This document shows positions 1 through 9,631 of a DNA stretch of 64,000 nt, piece by piece. The stretch comes from Parasphingorhabdus sp. (GTDB lineage Bacteria; Pseudomonadota; Alphaproteobacteria; Sphingomonadales; Sphingomonadaceae). Numbering within the stretch: the stretch's first letter is position 1; each line of letters starts with the position of its first letter. The notes under the pieces are model-generated. The model made no database searches. It had not been told where the DNA came from and worked only from the letters and a program-made list of their open reading frames with translations. The stretch is from positions 90,796 through 154,795 of the forward strand of contig JAUCYS010000009.1 of assembly GCA_030373505.1 (NCBI GenBank), given 5' to 3'. A program made the translations under genes and the position numbers.

Positions 1-1149
1 GTCGGCGAGCTGGACATAGACCGGGTTGCGGTCATGATTGGCGCTGATGTCGATACGGGTACGGTTGCCGAGGGCGAACAGCATCGCCAGACCAATCGCG
101 CCCCAGATCGATGTATAGAGAATCGTGCGGGGGCGGAACAGGGCCTTGCGGATCGGGCTGTGCGGTTTGCCGGCTTTTTCCAGCTCGGAATCTTCCAGAG
201 TGGCATAGTCGATCAGGCCCCGCGGACGCCCGACCTGCGCCATCACCCGGTCGCAGGCGTCGATGCACAATGCACAGGTGATGCAGCCGATCTGCGGTCC
301 TTCGCGAATGTCGATGCCTGTCGGACAGACCGCGACGCACTGGTTGCAATCGACACAGTCGCCAAAGCTGCCTGGATGGGCTTCCGCCTTTTTCAGGCTG
401 CCACGCGGTTCGCCGCGCCAGTCCTTGTAGGTCACGGTCAGCGAATTTTCGTCCATCATCGCGGTCTGGATACGGGGCCATGGGCACATGTAGATGCACA
501 CCTGCTCGCGCATGAAACCGCCGAAGATGAAGGTTGTCGCGGTCAAGATGGCGACCGAGGCATAGGCAACGGGAGCGGCCTGACCGGTCCAGAAATCGAC
601 CACCAGGGTAGGGGCATCGGCAAAATACATGATCCAGGCGCCGCCGGTCCAGAAGGCGATGACCAGATAGATGCTCCATTTGAACAGTCGTCGGGCGGTT
701 TTCTGCGCTGTCCATGGTGCCTTGTCGAGACGCATGCGGGCATTGCGGTCGCCATCGACGAAGCGGTCGACGTGCTGGAAGACATCGGTCCAGACCGTCT
801 GCGGGCAGGTATAGCCGCACCATGCGCGCCCTACGGCAGAGGTGACGAGAAACAGGCCGATTCCCGCCATGACCAGCAGGCCGGCGACATAATAAAATTC
901 ATGCGGCCATATCTCGATCCCGAACATGTAGAAGCGGCGATGGGCAAGATCGACCAGCACAGCCTGATCGGGCGCATAGGGACCGCGGTCCCAGCGAATC
1001 CAGGGCGTTATGTAATAGACGGCGAGAGTCAGGGCCATGATCACCCATTTCAGCCGCCGGAATTTGCCGTCTATGCGCTGCGGGTGAACCGCCTTTCTCT
1101 TTTCGTAGAGATGGCCTTGCGTATCCGGGAATTTCTCAGGACTGTTCAT
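1..1149 (-). CDS. ccoG: Cytochrome c oxidase accessory protein CcoG (3' end outside window)
   Basis: CcoG/FixG is a membrane polyferredoxin needed for maturation (copper handling) of cbb3 oxidase. The 383 residues visible contain membrane segments near 34-50, 84-104, 155-175 and 193-213, a WCGYTCPQ motif near 110-117, and two 4Fe-4S cysteine sets (Cys265/268/271/275 and Cys289/292/295/299), followed by another hydrophobic segment near 343-361. The C-terminal Ig-like domain, roughly 100 residues in family members, lies beyond position 1. The chosen ATG overlaps the end of ccoP by 14 bases, so the gene is co-translated with the oxidase operon. The long opposite-strand reading frame here is a shadow. 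Confidence 0.95.
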   Translation of the reverse strand, partial: MNSPEKFPDTQGHLYEKRKAVHPQRIDGKFRRLKWVIMALTLAVYYITPWIRWDRGPYAPDQAVLVDLAHRRFYMFGIEIWPHEFYYVAGLLVMAGIGLFLVTSAVGRAWCGYTCPQTVWTDVFQHVDRFVDGDRNARMRLDKAPWTAQKTARRLFKWSIYLVIAFWTGGAWIMYFADAPTLVVDFWTGQAAPVAYASVAILTATTFIFGGFMREQVCIYMCPWPRIQTAMMDENSLTVTYKDWRGEPRGSLKKAEAHPGSFGDCVDCNQCVAVCPTGIDIREGPQIGCITCALCIDACDRVMAQVGRPRGLIDYATLEDSELEKAGKPHSPIRKALFRPRTILYTSIWGAIGLAMLFALGNRTRIDISANHDRNPVYVQLAD

Positions 1150-2101
1150 CGCCGACACCATTGTTACTAGCGGGAGTCCCGACCTGTTCGAGGGTGTCGT
1201 CTTTTACATCTTCGAGCGCCGGCAAGGTTTCTCCGCCACCGAGCGAATGGACATAGGCGGCCAGCATGCGGATGGTCGCGGGATCCAGCCGCTGGCCCCA
1301 GCGGGGCATCACACCATAGCGGGCATTTGTGATCGTGTCGGTGAGGGTTGCCCGGTCCAGTCCATAGAGGCTGATGGCGTCGGTCAGGTTCGGCGCGCCC
1401 AGTGTGCGGCTGCCCTTGGCATCAGAGCCATGGCAGACCGCGCAATTGGCTTCGAACAGGGCCGCGCCGCGGCGAGCGGCAGCGCTCTGTTTTTCCCGGC
1501 CGGACAACAGCCTGACGTAGGAAACAAGGTCCTGAATCTGGTTCGGCTGCAATATGCCGTCCCTGCCGAAAGCCGGCATTTGCGAGAAGCGGGTCTTTTC
1601 ATGGTCGGGATTGCGGATGCCGTGGGTGATCGTATATTCGATCGTTTCCAGATCGCCGCCCCAGAGCCAGTCATCATCGTTGAGATTGGGATAGCCCTTG
1701 GAACCGGCTGCGCCCGCGCCGTGGCACTGAACACAGTGGACCTTGAAGGCGGAGCGTCCGCCTTCAATCGCCTGCTGCAGCAGTTCCGGACTGCCGTTCA
1801 GCTTGCGAATGTCCGTGGACACCAGCGCCTGCCGGATCGGTTCCAGTTCCCTCTCCCGCGCTGCCACCTGCATGTCATATTCTCCCCGGCTGCTCCAGCC
1901 GAACACGCCTTCGGTGGCCGAATTGAGCAGGGGGATGGCGGGATAGACGATGACATAGCCGATCGCCCAGATGATCGTGGCGTAAAAGGTCCACACCCAC
2001 CAGCGCGGCATCGGTGTATCCAGTTCCTCGATGCCGTCCCATTCATGGCCGACGGTTTCGGTTCCGGTGGGTTGGTCAACGCGTTTCTTCTCAGACATCA
2101 T
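1136..2101 (-). CDS. ccoP: cbb3-type cytochrome c oxidase subunit III (dihaem c)
   Basis: CcoP carries electrons from the cytochrome c pool to CcoO/CcoN in the high-affinity cbb3 terminal oxidase. The 321-residue product has a tryptophan-rich membrane anchor near residues 33-58 and two c-type haem sites, CVQCH at 123-127 and CAVCH at 220-224, in two periplasmic cytochrome domains. The frame is open upstream to 2155, but the ATG at 2101 (or 2098) is preferred: a GAGGA Shine-Dalgarno lies just before it and the upstream codons belong to ccoQ in another frame. It overlaps ccoQ by 11 bases and ccoG by 14. Confidence 0.95.
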   Translation of the reverse strand: MMSEKKRVDQPTGTETVGHEWDGIEELDTPMPRWWVWTFYATIIWAIGYVIVYPAIPLLNSATEGVFGWSSRGEYDMQVAARERELEPIRQALVSTDIRKLNGSPELLQQAIEGGRSAFKVHCVQCHGAGAAGSKGYPNLNDDDWLWGGDLETIEYTITHGIRNPDHEKTRFSQMPAFGRDGILQPNQIQDLVSYVRLLSGREKQSAAARRGAALFEANCAVCHGSDAKGSRTLGAPNLTDAISLYGLDRATLTDTITNARYGVMPRWGQRLDPATIRMLAAYVHSLGGGETLPALEDVKDDTLEQVGTPASNNGVGDEQS

Positions 2102-2252
2102 TCTTGTCCTCGTCAAAAATTCTGTGTGCGGCTTCATGATGGCTGCGTCCGGCACCGGGACGGAACGTCCATCCGATCAGGGTCAGGAAAACGCCGGTCA
2201 TGAAGACCAAGCCCCAGCTGTCCGCGAAATGGCGCAGCGTTTCGTAGTTCAT
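2091..2252 (-). CDS. ccoQ: cbb3-type oxidase small subunit CcoQ
   Basis: This 53-residue protein begins [15 protein letters not shown], has a single membrane span (about residues 14-30) and then a short polar tail. That is the form of CcoQ/FixQ, which stabilises the cbb3 complex. It is easily missed because of its length. Its ATG overlaps the ccoO stop by 4 bases (ATGA), and its stop falls just inside ccoP, so ccoO-ccoQ-ccoP are translationally coupled. The position between ccoO and ccoP is the standard one. Confidence 0.9.
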   Translation of the reverse strand: MNYETLRHFADSWGLVFMTGVFLTLIGWTFRPGAGRSHHEAAHRIFDEDKNDV

Positions 2253-2983
2253 CGGGGCTGCTCCTGTGCTTCGCCTGCCTCGAAATCGACCAATGTGCCA
2301 ATCATCTGCAGATAGGCGATCAGCGCGTCCATCTCGGAAAGCTTGTCGGGATTGCCGTCGTAATCGCGAATCTGCACCTTGGGATAACGCTGCTCGAACT
2401 CTGCCGAACTGGCTGTCGGGTCGACCTGAGTGAGCAGGTCTTCATCGGCCTTTGCAATTGCTTCCTCGCTGTAGGGAACGCCGACGCGCTTCAGTGCCCG
2501 CAGATGGCCGGACATATCCCCCGGATTGAGATCCTTTTCGGCAAGAAAGGCATAAGGCGGCATGATCGATTCCGGTACGACTGCGCGCGGGTCGGTCAGA
2601 TGCTGGACGTGCCATTCATCCGAATAGCGGCCGCCCACGCGAGCGAGATCCGGTCCGGTACGCTTGGAGCCCCATTGAAACGGGTGATCATACATGGATT
2701 CCGCGGCCAGCGAATAATGGCCGTAACGTTCCACCTCGTCACGAAATGGCCGGATCATCTGGCTGTGGCAGGTGTAGCACCCTTCGCGGACGTAGATATT
2801 GCGTCCCGCCAGTTCCAAGGGCGTGTAAGGCCGGACGCCGTCGACCTTCTCGATCGTGTTGTCGATCCAGAACAGCGGTGCAATCTCGACAATTCCGCCG
2901 ATCGTCACCGTGACCAGAGCGAGTACCGCGAGCAGGGTGACGTTGCGCTCGATCTTCTTATGTTTTTGCGTGAATGTGGTCAT
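2249..2983 (-). CDS. ccoO: cbb3-type cytochrome c oxidase subunit II (monohaem c)
   Basis: CcoO is the membrane-anchored monohaem cytochrome c of cbb3 oxidase. The 244-residue protein has an N-terminal membrane anchor (about 16-38), then CYTCH at 69-73 for haem attachment, followed by the family stretch [13 protein letters not shown]; a later methionine in MPPYAFL is the likely axial ligand. It lies 13 bases after ccoN and ends overlapping ccoQ. Length and motif order are normal for the family. Confidence 0.95.
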   Translation of the reverse strand: MTTFTQKHKKIERNVTLLAVLALVTVTIGGIVEIAPLFWIDNTIEKVDGVRPYTPLELAGRNIYVREGCYTCHSQMIRPFRDEVERYGHYSLAAESMYDHPFQWGSKRTGPDLARVGGRYSDEWHVQHLTDPRAVVPESIMPPYAFLAEKDLNPGDMSGHLRALKRVGVPYSEEAIAKADEDLLTQVDPTASSAEFEQRYPKVQIRDYDGNPDKLSEMDALIAYLQMIGTLVDFEAGEAQEQPR

Positions 2984-2996
2984 GATACTCTCTCCC

Positions 2997-4655
2997 TCAC
3001 TCTGCCGGAACCGCGATCAGCGGCTTGTCAGCGGCCTCGTCATGAGGTGTTTCGGTCATTGTTTTTTCGTCCCGGACATGGTCGGCCAGCGTCATCCAAA
3101 CATTGTAGACCATGACAATCGCGCCGGAGAGATAGAGCAGGCCTCCGGTTGCGCGGATCAGATACATCGGGAACATCGCCGAGACGACTTCGCTGAAGGC
3201 ATAGACCAGATAGCCGTCGTCGCCATATTCGCGCCACATCAGCCCCTGCATGATTCCGGCGACCCACATCGAGGCGGCGTAGAGAACGATGCCGATGGTG
3301 GCGAGCCAGAAGTGCCAGTTCACCATGCGGAGGCTGTACAGTCTCTGGCGACCCCAGAGACGCGGTACCATGTAATAGAGCGCCGCAAAGGTGATCATGC
3401 CGTTCCAGCCGAGCGCGCCGCTGTGGACGTGGCCGATGGTCCAGTCGGTGTAATGCGACAGGCTGTTCACTGCCTTGATCGACATCATCGGACCTTCGAA
3501 GGTGCTCATGCCGTAGAAGGCAAGGGCGAGCACCATCATCCGGATGATCGGGTCGGTGCGGATCTTGTCCCAGGCGCCGTTCAGCGTCATCAGACCGTTG
3601 ATCATGCCGCCCCAGCTTGGCATCCACAGCATGATCGAGAAGACCATGCCCAGCGTCTGCGCCCAGTCGGGCAGAGCGGTATAGTGCAGGTGGTGCGGAC
3701 CGGCCCAGATATAGAGGAAGATCAGCGACCAGAAGTGGATGATCGACAGGCGATAGCTGTAGACCGGGCGTTCGGCCTGTTTCGGCACGAAATAATACAT
3801 CATGCCGAGGAAACCGGCGGTCAGGAAAAATCCGACCGCATTATGCCCGTACCACCACTGGGTCAGCGCATCCTGTACTCCGGCAAAGGCGCTGTAGCTT
3901 TTTGCGCCGAGCAGGCTGACCGGCATTGCCAGTCCGTTGACCAGATGCAGCATCGCTACGGTCAGGATGAAGCTGAGGAAGAACCAGTTGGCGACATAGA
4001 TATGCGGTTCCGACCGCCGGACGATCGTGCCGATGAACACCGCGGCATAGCTGACCCAGACAATCGTCAGCCAGATATCGACATACCATTCGGGCTCGGC
4101 ATATTCCTTGGACTGGGTGACGCCGAGCAGATAGCCGGTGGCGGCCAGCACGATGAACAGCTGATATCCCCAGAAAACAAAACGGGCGAGGCCGGGGAAG
4201 GCCAACCTCGCCCTGCAAGTGCGCTGGACGATGTAGAAACTCGTCGCGATCAGCGCATTGCCTCCGAAAGCGAAAATGACAGCGGATGTGTGGAGCGGAC
4301 GCAGCCGGCCAAAGGTCGTATATTCCAGCCCGAGATTGAGCGCCGGAAAAGCGAGCTGCAGGGCGATATAGAGGCCGACCGCAAAGCCCGCCATGCCCCA
4401 GAAAAGCGTCGCGATCACGCCCCAGCGGATCGGATCGTCATCATATTTTCCGGGATCGGCGGGTGCCTTCAATATGCCGCGGCCGATGGCCGCATAGTCG
4501 GCCTTGCTGATCGTCACCCACAGTGCGATCAGACAGGCCGTCATGATGATACCCATGTGCACGGCAAAGCCGCCGTCGGCGGCCATGACCATCGCAATAA
4601 ATGCCAGAAATACGAGCAGCAGCCAGCCGCCGGTCTTCACCAGTAAATTGTCCAT
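2997..4655 (-). CDS. ccoN: cbb3-type cytochrome c oxidase subunit I
   Basis: CcoN is the proton-pumping catalytic subunit with the haem b and haem b3-CuB centre. The 552-residue protein is hydrophobic throughout, with about 12 or more membrane segments. Recognisable haem-copper oxidase features are [24 protein letters not shown] (CuB/haem ligands), GPHHLHYT, and [11 protein letters not shown]. The region before the ATG (4656-4754) shows no TTGAT-N4-ATCAA FNR/FixK box that I could find, which is unusual because most cco operons are induced by low oxygen through such a box. The promoter may lie further up, in the preceding same-strand genes. Confidence 0.96.
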   Translation of the reverse strand: MDNLLVKTGGWLLLVFLAFIAMVMAADGGFAVHMGIIMTACLIALWVTISKADYAAIGRGILKAPADPGKYDDDPIRWGVIATLFWGMAGFAVGLYIALQLAFPALNLGLEYTTFGRLRPLHTSAVIFAFGGNALIATSFYIVQRTCRARLAFPGLARFVFWGYQLFIVLAATGYLLGVTQSKEYAEPEWYVDIWLTIVWVSYAAVFIGTIVRRSEPHIYVANWFFLSFILTVAMLHLVNGLAMPVSLLGAKSYSAFAGVQDALTQWWYGHNAVGFFLTAGFLGMMYYFVPKQAERPVYSYRLSIIHFWSLIFLYIWAGPHHLHYTALPDWAQTLGMVFSIMLWMPSWGGMINGLMTLNGAWDKIRTDPIIRMMVLALAFYGMSTFEGPMMSIKAVNSLSHYTDWTIGHVHSGALGWNGMITFAALYYMVPRLWGRQRLYSLRMVNWHFWLATIGIVLYAASMWVAGIMQGLMWREYGDDGYLVYAFSEVVSAMFPMYLIRATGGLLYLSGAIVMVYNVWMTLADHVRDEKTMTETPHDEAADKPLIAVPAE

Positions 4656-4754
4656 AACGTCCTTCCCCGTTGTGTGGGGTTGGCGCTACCAGCCGGACGG
4701 GCGGAGCCATATACGGGTTAATACGTAGCGGGACTATTGGACCTGGAAAGGCGC

Positions 4755-5450
4755 CTAATCGACCGCGATTTCGGCCCATACCGGAAGATGGTCGGAGGCC
4801 TTGCGAGCGGAGGGACTGTCGTGGACTCCAGCGGCCAGCGAGCGGATCGCATGAGAGTGCATGATCCGGTCGAGCGTGGCGATGGGGCTGCGCGAATGGA
4901 AGCTGCGACCGCAGTCGACCATCTGGAAGGCGCGGGAAAAATCCTTCAGGCAGCCGCTGGCGGCGCTCCATTCGTTGAGGTCGCCCATCAGCACTACCGG
5001 CACGTCATTTTCCTGCTGCTGGGCCAGCTTGACGATCGCTGCCGCCTGCCGCCGGCGCCAGAGGCCGGACAGGTCAAGGTGCATGCCGAACACCGCGAGC
5101 TGCTTGCCGGCAATCTCGAACCGCCCCATGATCGCGCCGCGCGGCTCGAGGCAGGGAATATGCATGATATCATGGGCCAGCACGCTTGCCGACTTGCGGA
5201 CCAGCAGGGCATTGCCGTGCCAGCCCATCGAGTCGGTCTGCACGTCGAGCGGAATCGCCTGATAATCGCTGTGCATTTCGAGCAGTTTCTCGGGAATAGC
5301 AGCGGCCCTTGCGCCAAAGCGGCGATCCGCCTCCTGCAGCGCGATGATATCGGCGTCGATCTCGTTGAGCACGTCGATGATCCGGCCGGGATTGCGCCGC
5401 CGGTCGGTGCCGATGCCCTTGTGAATATTGTAACTGGCGACCTTCAACAT
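4755..5450 (-). CDS. Endonuclease/exonuclease/phosphatase-fold protein
   Basis: The 231-residue protein carries the hallmarks of the EEP superfamily (DNase I, AP endonuclease, phospholipase-like): SYNIHKG at 6-12, a metal-binding glutamate in LQEAD, GMHLDL, the catalytic GDLN near 155, and a C-terminal SDHLPV. The family hydrolyses phosphodiester or phosphate esters with Mg2+; the substrate cannot be read from the sequence. There is no signal peptide, so a cytoplasmic location is likely. It starts 18 bases after the DsrE-like gene and ends 99 bases before ccoN, on the same strand, so co-transcription is plausible. Confidence 0.85.
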   Translation of the reverse strand: MLKVASYNIHKGIGTDRRRNPGRIIDVLNEIDADIIALQEADRRFGARAAAIPEKLLEMHSDYQAIPLDVQTDSMGWHGNALLVRKSASVLAHDIMHIPCLEPRGAIMGRFEIAGKQLAVFGMHLDLSGLWRRRQAAAIVKLAQQQENDVPVVLMGDLNEWSAASGCLKDFSRAFQMVDCGRSFHSRSPIATLDRIMHSHAIRSLAAGVHDSPSARKASDHLPVWAEIAVD

Positions 5451-5468
5451 CAGGCTATATCTGTCCGA

Positions 5469-6014
5469 TCAGAAGGGACTGATGGTATAGCCCTGCTGCT
5501 GCAGCAGGGCATGGGCGGTCATCGCGGAGAGGGCCATTTTTACGCCCGGCAGCAGGTCGGCATTGGTGATGCCCTGAGCGGCGGCGCTCTGGCCGCAGAG
5601 GTAGAAATCCACGCCATGCTCCTGTAACTGCGCGATCGCGGCAGCGCTGGCGTTGGTTCGGCCGTCCTTGTGGGCGGCGAAAAATTCCGGGCTGGTCAGG
5701 TCGAAGGCGGCGGCGCCATGAACGACGATGGCGAGATGGATATTCTTCTCCGGCACGCCGGCGGCGACATGCATGTTGATGAAGCGGGCAGCGCTTTCGA
5801 TGGTACGATTGATCTTGTCGGGTTCGGCTGCCGTTGCCACATCAAAGGCAATGTTGAACTGCGCGTCTTGCGCAACGGGCACGTCCGTCTGGACGGGAGC
5901 GGTTGCTCCGAAATCCTGAAAAACCGGGCCGGTTTTGAAATTTTCCATCTGCGCCGACGCCGGTTGTGCGAGGGCGATCAGGGGAAGCCATAGAAGAAGG
6001 CCGAATTTTCGCAT
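5469..6014 (-). CDS. Exported DsrE-family protein
   Basis: The 181-residue product starts with a clear signal peptide (MRKFGLLLWLPLIALAQPASA), so it should act in the periplasm. The C-terminal half has the DsrE/DsrF-like pattern: LAIVVHGAA, then a conserved cysteine in LCGQSAAAQGI, then DLLPGVKMALSAM and a terminal QQQGYTISPF. DsrE-fold proteins handle reactive sulfur species through that cysteine, but many exported members have no assigned role. The reading frame is open much further upstream (to 6242) but that part is low-complexity antisense of the neighbouring gene. The ATG at 6014 is favoured by the signal peptide. It follows the glutathione-degrading gamma-glutamyltransferase by 46 bases. 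Confidence 0.8.
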   Translation of the reverse strand: MRKFGLLLWLPLIALAQPASAQMENFKTGPVFQDFGATAPVQTDVPVAQDAQFNIAFDVATAAEPDKINRTIESAARFINMHVAAGVPEKNIHLAIVVHGAAAFDLTSPEFFAAHKDGRTNASAAAIAQLQEHGVDFYLCGQSAAAQGITNADLLPGVKMALSAMTAHALLQQQGYTISPF

Positions 6015-6060
6015 TTTCAGTTCCAGTTTCTCTTTAGGGGCAGGCGGCGGCAGCGGCTCT

Positions 6061-7851
6061 TCAGTAACCAAGCGCCTGGCCGTCCTTGCGCATTTCGGTG
6101 GCGCCGGTGTAGACGCCGGTCTCGGGATCACGGACAATCGCCTGATAACCGCCGAACATCGCGCCATTGCCGACGACTTCGACCTTGTGGCCCATCGCCT
6201 TGAGACGCTCGACCGTTTCGGCCGGAATCCCCGGTTCGACATTGAGTATACCCAGAAGATCGGCTCCGGTTCCCGCCAGATCGTCGGTCGGCTGGCGGCC
6301 GCCGTCGTGGTTCAGCCGCGCGGCGTCGCCGGCTTCCTGCAGGTTCATGCCATAATCGACCAGATTGATCATTACCTGGACATGGCCTTGCGGCTGCATG
6401 CCGCCGCCCATCAGGCCGAAGGACATATAGGGCTTGCCGTCCTTCTTCATGAAGGCAGGAATGATCGTCTGGAAGGGGCGCTTGCCGGGGGCATAGGCAT
6501 TGGGATGGCTGGCATCGAGCGAATAGAGCTCGCCGCGATCCTGGAACATGAAGCCGAGACCATCGGCGACCAGGCCGCTGCCCATGCCGCGATAGTTGGA
6601 CTGTATCAGCGAGACCATCATCCCGTCCTTGTCGGCGACCGTGAGATAGGTGGTGTCGCCTTCGCCTTCCAGCTTGGGTTCGCCCGGCCCGAACGCCGGA
6701 GTCGCTTTCGCCGGATCGATCAGGGCAAAGCGCTCCTTCCCGTAAGCATCCGACAACAGCCAGTCGAGCGGGGCAGGGGAGGCGTCGGGGTCGGCGTAGA
6801 AGCGCGCGACATCCTCGAACGCCAGCCGTTTGGCTTCGGTGATATAGTGCAGCACCTCGGCACTGCCGCGCGGCCATTGCGTGAGATCGACATTTTTCAG
6901 GATATTCGCCATCTGCAGCGCCGCGAAACCCTGCGAGTTCGGTGGCAGTTCGCACAGTTCATAGCCCTTGCGATAGTCGACGCAGCCCGGCTCCACCCAT
7001 TTGCTGTCATGCGCAGCGAAATCCTCGTAGCGCAGATTACCCCCGATCCGCTTGAAATAGGCGTCGATCGTCTTCGCGATCTCGCCCTTGTAGAAGGCAT
7101 CGCGCCCGCCCTCGGCAATCTTGCTCAAGGTATTGGCGAGGTCGGGATTCTTGAATATCTCGCCAGCCTTGGGCGCGCCATTTTTGAAATAGGTGGCCCG
7201 CGCATTGTCGAATTCGCCGATCATATCCAGACTTTGCTCAAAGCGGTTCAGGTTGCTCTGCAGATAATAGCCGATCACCGGCGCCACCGGATGGCCTTCC
7301 TTCGCATAAGCGATGGTCGGGGCGAGGATATCCGACATGCTCAGCTTGCCGAACCGGTCGTGCATTTCATACCAGGCGTCGACCGTGCCGGGAACGGTCA
7401 CCGGCATCGGGCCGAAGGGCGGGATGGTCTTGCTGCCCTTGAGCTGCTGGATGAACTGTTTGTAGCTGGTGCCCATCGGGCTTTTTCCGGAGCCGTTCAG
7501 GCCATAGAGTTTCTGCGTCTTCGGGTCCCAGATGATCGCGAACAGATCGCCGCCGATGCCGTTGCCGGTCGGCTCCATCAGGCCAAGCGCGGCATTGGCG
7601 GCGATCGCGGCATCGACCGCCGTGCCGCCTTTTTTCAATATGTCGATAGCGACCTGACTGGCCAGCGGGTGAGCGGTCGCCGCCATGCCATGCTGGGCAT
7701 GAACCGGGCTGCGCGACCAGGCTTCGCCAACCGGTCGCCGGCCGCCGCCGATGTCCAGCACCGGTTTTTGCGTGGTGGCTTGTTCCTGCGCATGGGCAGG
7801 CGCGAGGGTCAGTGCAGTCAAGGCTATGGTCGAGAGGAATAAGGTGCGCAT
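6061..7851 (-). CDS. ggt: Gamma-glutamyltransferase, periplasmic
   Basis: Gamma-glutamyltransferase cleaves or transfers the gamma-glutamyl group of glutathione. The 596-residue precursor has a signal peptide (1-21, ending APAHA), the family motif LMEPTGNGIGGD near 91-102, and the autoprocessing site GDTTYLTVAD; Thr400 would be the new N terminus and nucleophile of the small subunit. A later GGGMQPQGH is also typical. The frame extends upstream to 7920 but the ATG at 7851 gives the signal peptide. It heads a same-strand run with a DsrE-like and an EEP protein, which suggests a sulfur or glutathione context, by inference only. Confidence 0.92.
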   Translation of the reverse strand: MRTLFLSTIALTALTLAPAHAQEQATTQKPVLDIGGGRRPVGEAWSRSPVHAQHGMAATAHPLASQVAIDILKKGGTAVDAAIAANAALGLMEPTGNGIGGDLFAIIWDPKTQKLYGLNGSGKSPMGTSYKQFIQQLKGSKTIPPFGPMPVTVPGTVDAWYEMHDRFGKLSMSDILAPTIAYAKEGHPVAPVIGYYLQSNLNRFEQSLDMIGEFDNARATYFKNGAPKAGEIFKNPDLANTLSKIAEGGRDAFYKGEIAKTIDAYFKRIGGNLRYEDFAAHDSKWVEPGCVDYRKGYELCELPPNSQGFAALQMANILKNVDLTQWPRGSAEVLHYITEAKRLAFEDVARFYADPDASPAPLDWLLSDAYGKERFALIDPAKATPAFGPGEPKLEGEGDTTYLTVADKDGMMVSLIQSNYRGMGSGLVADGLGFMFQDRGELYSLDASHPNAYAPGKRPFQTIIPAFMKKDGKPYMSFGLMGGGMQPQGHVQVMINLVDYGMNLQEAGDAARLNHDGGRQPTDDLAGTGADLLGILNVEPGIPAETVERLKAMGHKVEVVGNGAMFGGYQAIVRDPETGVYTGATEMRKDGQALGY

Positions 7852-8040
7852 ATTATGATCCGTCCTGCAGCGATAAACGCCTCGCTTTTGCGAAGCTGCG
7901 AAAACAGGCACTCTAGACACTCTGCCTCCCGCATCAAGTGGGAACGGTCCCGGTATCTCAGTCGCTTTGATGTTACCGGAGGGTCAAGACCGTCTGGCGC
8001 ACCAACGCTTGCGCCTTGATCCCGCTAAGCGGAAGGCGTG

Positions 8041-8055
8041 CCCGAAATGTTCGGG
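8041..8055 (-). terminator. Short hairpin after GT39 gene
   Basis: A CCCGAA / TTCGGG inverted repeat with a three-base centre lies 8 bases beyond the stop of the minus-strand glycosyltransferase. There is no clear U tract on that strand, so termination is uncertain. Confidence 0.3.
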
Positions 8056-8062
8056 GAGACCG

Positions 8063-9631
8063 TCATTGCTGAATAGGGGCATCGGAATTGTCGGGTTCAT
8101 TTGACAGCGTCCGGGCCTTTGGCAGCGTTCGGCCGGGAATGCGATAGAGGATCACTGGCTGGTGCCGGTAGCGTAATTTTTGCCATATGCTTGCCGGGAT
8201 GAAACGGTTCGCCCCAGTTTTTTCCGTCAATGACACGATCATTTCGGGCGATGGTTCAGCCGTCTCCACCACCTTCCACTCGGGCTTCGGCATCAATAAT
8301 GACTGCATGTCGGCATCCATGAAGCGATTGCTGCTCCCGACCTTTTCCGGATTATAAAAAAACAATGCGCCAGCAGGCGGTATCTTGCCGAGGACCGCAG
8401 CTTGCCTGTTTTCCCATTTCAAAAGCATGTCCGCTCGGTAGCGCGTCATAGGATCTGTATAAATCACTTCAGGATTCCGTGCGGCGATTTGGGCGAGCTG
8501 CCGTTCCCCGAAGACGGGCTGTCTGTTCTCCACAAAAACGCCCAACAGATTTGTCGACAGCATGATCAGCAGCACCGCTATCGCCGTTCGTCCTCGTCCG
8601 AGAGTGATCCAAAGCCTGTGTAGGCCGAAACCCGCAACGATCGCTATGGCCACGGCTGTGATCAGAAAATAACGCGGATTGAGCGGCAGCAATGTGACAG
8701 CGGCACCGACGCAGACGAACCAGCTTGTCCCGAATAGCATAATGATCCGTGCAAAACGGCGCAAAACAGTGTCAGGGCCGGAGAAGCAAAACCATAATGC
8801 CAGCGGCAAACCAATCCAGAAAAGCAGCATGAATTCCTGATTGAACAGCAGCACCAGAAGCGGGTCGATGGCGGGGTGAATAATCAGATTGCCGGCCAGA
8901 TCGACGCTCCGGTCAATCGTGGCGTCATGATGCATCGAAATATTGAACCGAAACAACGGGTCGCCCGTCATGATCCAGAGATATGCAATTTCAACCGCCC
9001 ATATCATCAAAAATCCGGCTGCGATCGTCAGATAGCGCACGCGACTGAACTTGTAGCCGCGCAGGAAGAGAATGGCATAGAATACAGCGATGAAAATGGC
9101 TGTCTCGCGCGTGAGGAAAGCGAGGCCGGCCGCCATTCCGGAGAACAACAGGTCGCGCATCTGGCCTTCGCCACGCGCATAGCGCCAGTAAAATATCACC
9201 GATGCGAACAGAAAAAACGCTTCGACCATGTCGATGCTGGCTATCGTCGCCTGGACGACGACGAGCGGCAAGGTGACGATCAACAGCAAGCTCAGGTTTG
9301 CCGGGAAGACACCGGAAATATGAACGATGGATCGCCAGATGCAGAACAGCAGCGCCACCAGGGCCAGATAGCTGGGCAGAACCATGGCATATTCGTTGTG
9401 ACCAAAAGTCAGGAACGAAAGTGCCATGGGAATGGTGATCGGATAGCGGATGGTCCCATGACCGCCAACAAAGGGAAATTGCTCGATCCAGCCATAAGCG
9501 CCGATCGCGTAGGTAACATCATCCGACCCCAGAAACCCGACCCAGGCCCAGGCTGTAAGAGCGAGAAACAGGATGGCGAGAAAAATGCTGCCGGACCGCC
9601 GCTCCAGGATATGTTGCAAGCTATTTTGCAT
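8063..9631 (-). CDS. GT39/ArnT-like membrane glycosyltransferase
   Basis: A 522-residue multi-spanning protein with about 10 hydrophobic segments and a C-terminal soluble part. The first loop carries GSDD at 35-38, the acidic pair used by GT-C enzymes of the PMT/ArnT/GT39 type, which take a sugar from a polyprenyl-phosphate carrier and transfer it to protein, lipid A or other acceptors outside the membrane. FLTRETA at about 180 is also typical. Its start overlaps the GtrA gene by 11 bases, and a polyprenyl-phosphate sugar synthase lies two genes upstream, so donor synthesis, flipping and transfer are probably encoded together. The acceptor is unknown. Confidence 0.75.
   Translation of the reverse strand: MQNSLQHILERRSGSIFLAILFLALTAWAWVGFLGSDDVTYAIGAYGWIEQFPFVGGHGTIRYPITIPMALSFLTFGHNEYAMVLPSYLALVALLFCIWRSIVHISGVFPANLSLLLIVTLPLVVVQATIASIDMVEAFFLFASVIFYWRYARGEGQMRDLLFSGMAAGLAFLTRETAIFIAVFYAILFLRGYKFSRVRYLTIAAGFLMIWAVEIAYLWIMTGDPLFRFNISMHHDATIDRSVDLAGNLIIHPAIDPLLVLLFNQEFMLLFWIGLPLALWFCFSGPDTVLRRFARIIMLFGTSWFVCVGAAVTLLPLNPRYFLITAVAIAIVAGFGLHRLWITLGRGRTAIAVLLIMLSTNLLGVFVENRQPVFGERQLAQIAARNPEVIYTDPMTRYRADMLLKWENRQAAVLGKIPPAGALFFYNPEKVGSSNRFMDADMQSLLMPKPEWKVVETAEPSPEMIVSLTEKTGANRFIPASIWQKLRYRHQPVILYRIPGRTLPKARTLSNEPDNSDAPIQQ

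Noticed and set aside
34..1170. 378-codon plus-strand frame opposite ccoG
   Set aside because: The minus strand encodes CcoG with all ferredoxin cysteines; this is an antisense shadow, common in GC-rich DNA. The same holds for long frames at 2856-4646, 5935-7842, 11519-12847, 38199-39395, 40293-41504 and 42509-43912.
4656..4754. Searched for an FNR/FixK box (TTGAT-N4-ATCAA) before ccoN
   Set aside because: None found in either strand; the operon may be driven from further upstream.
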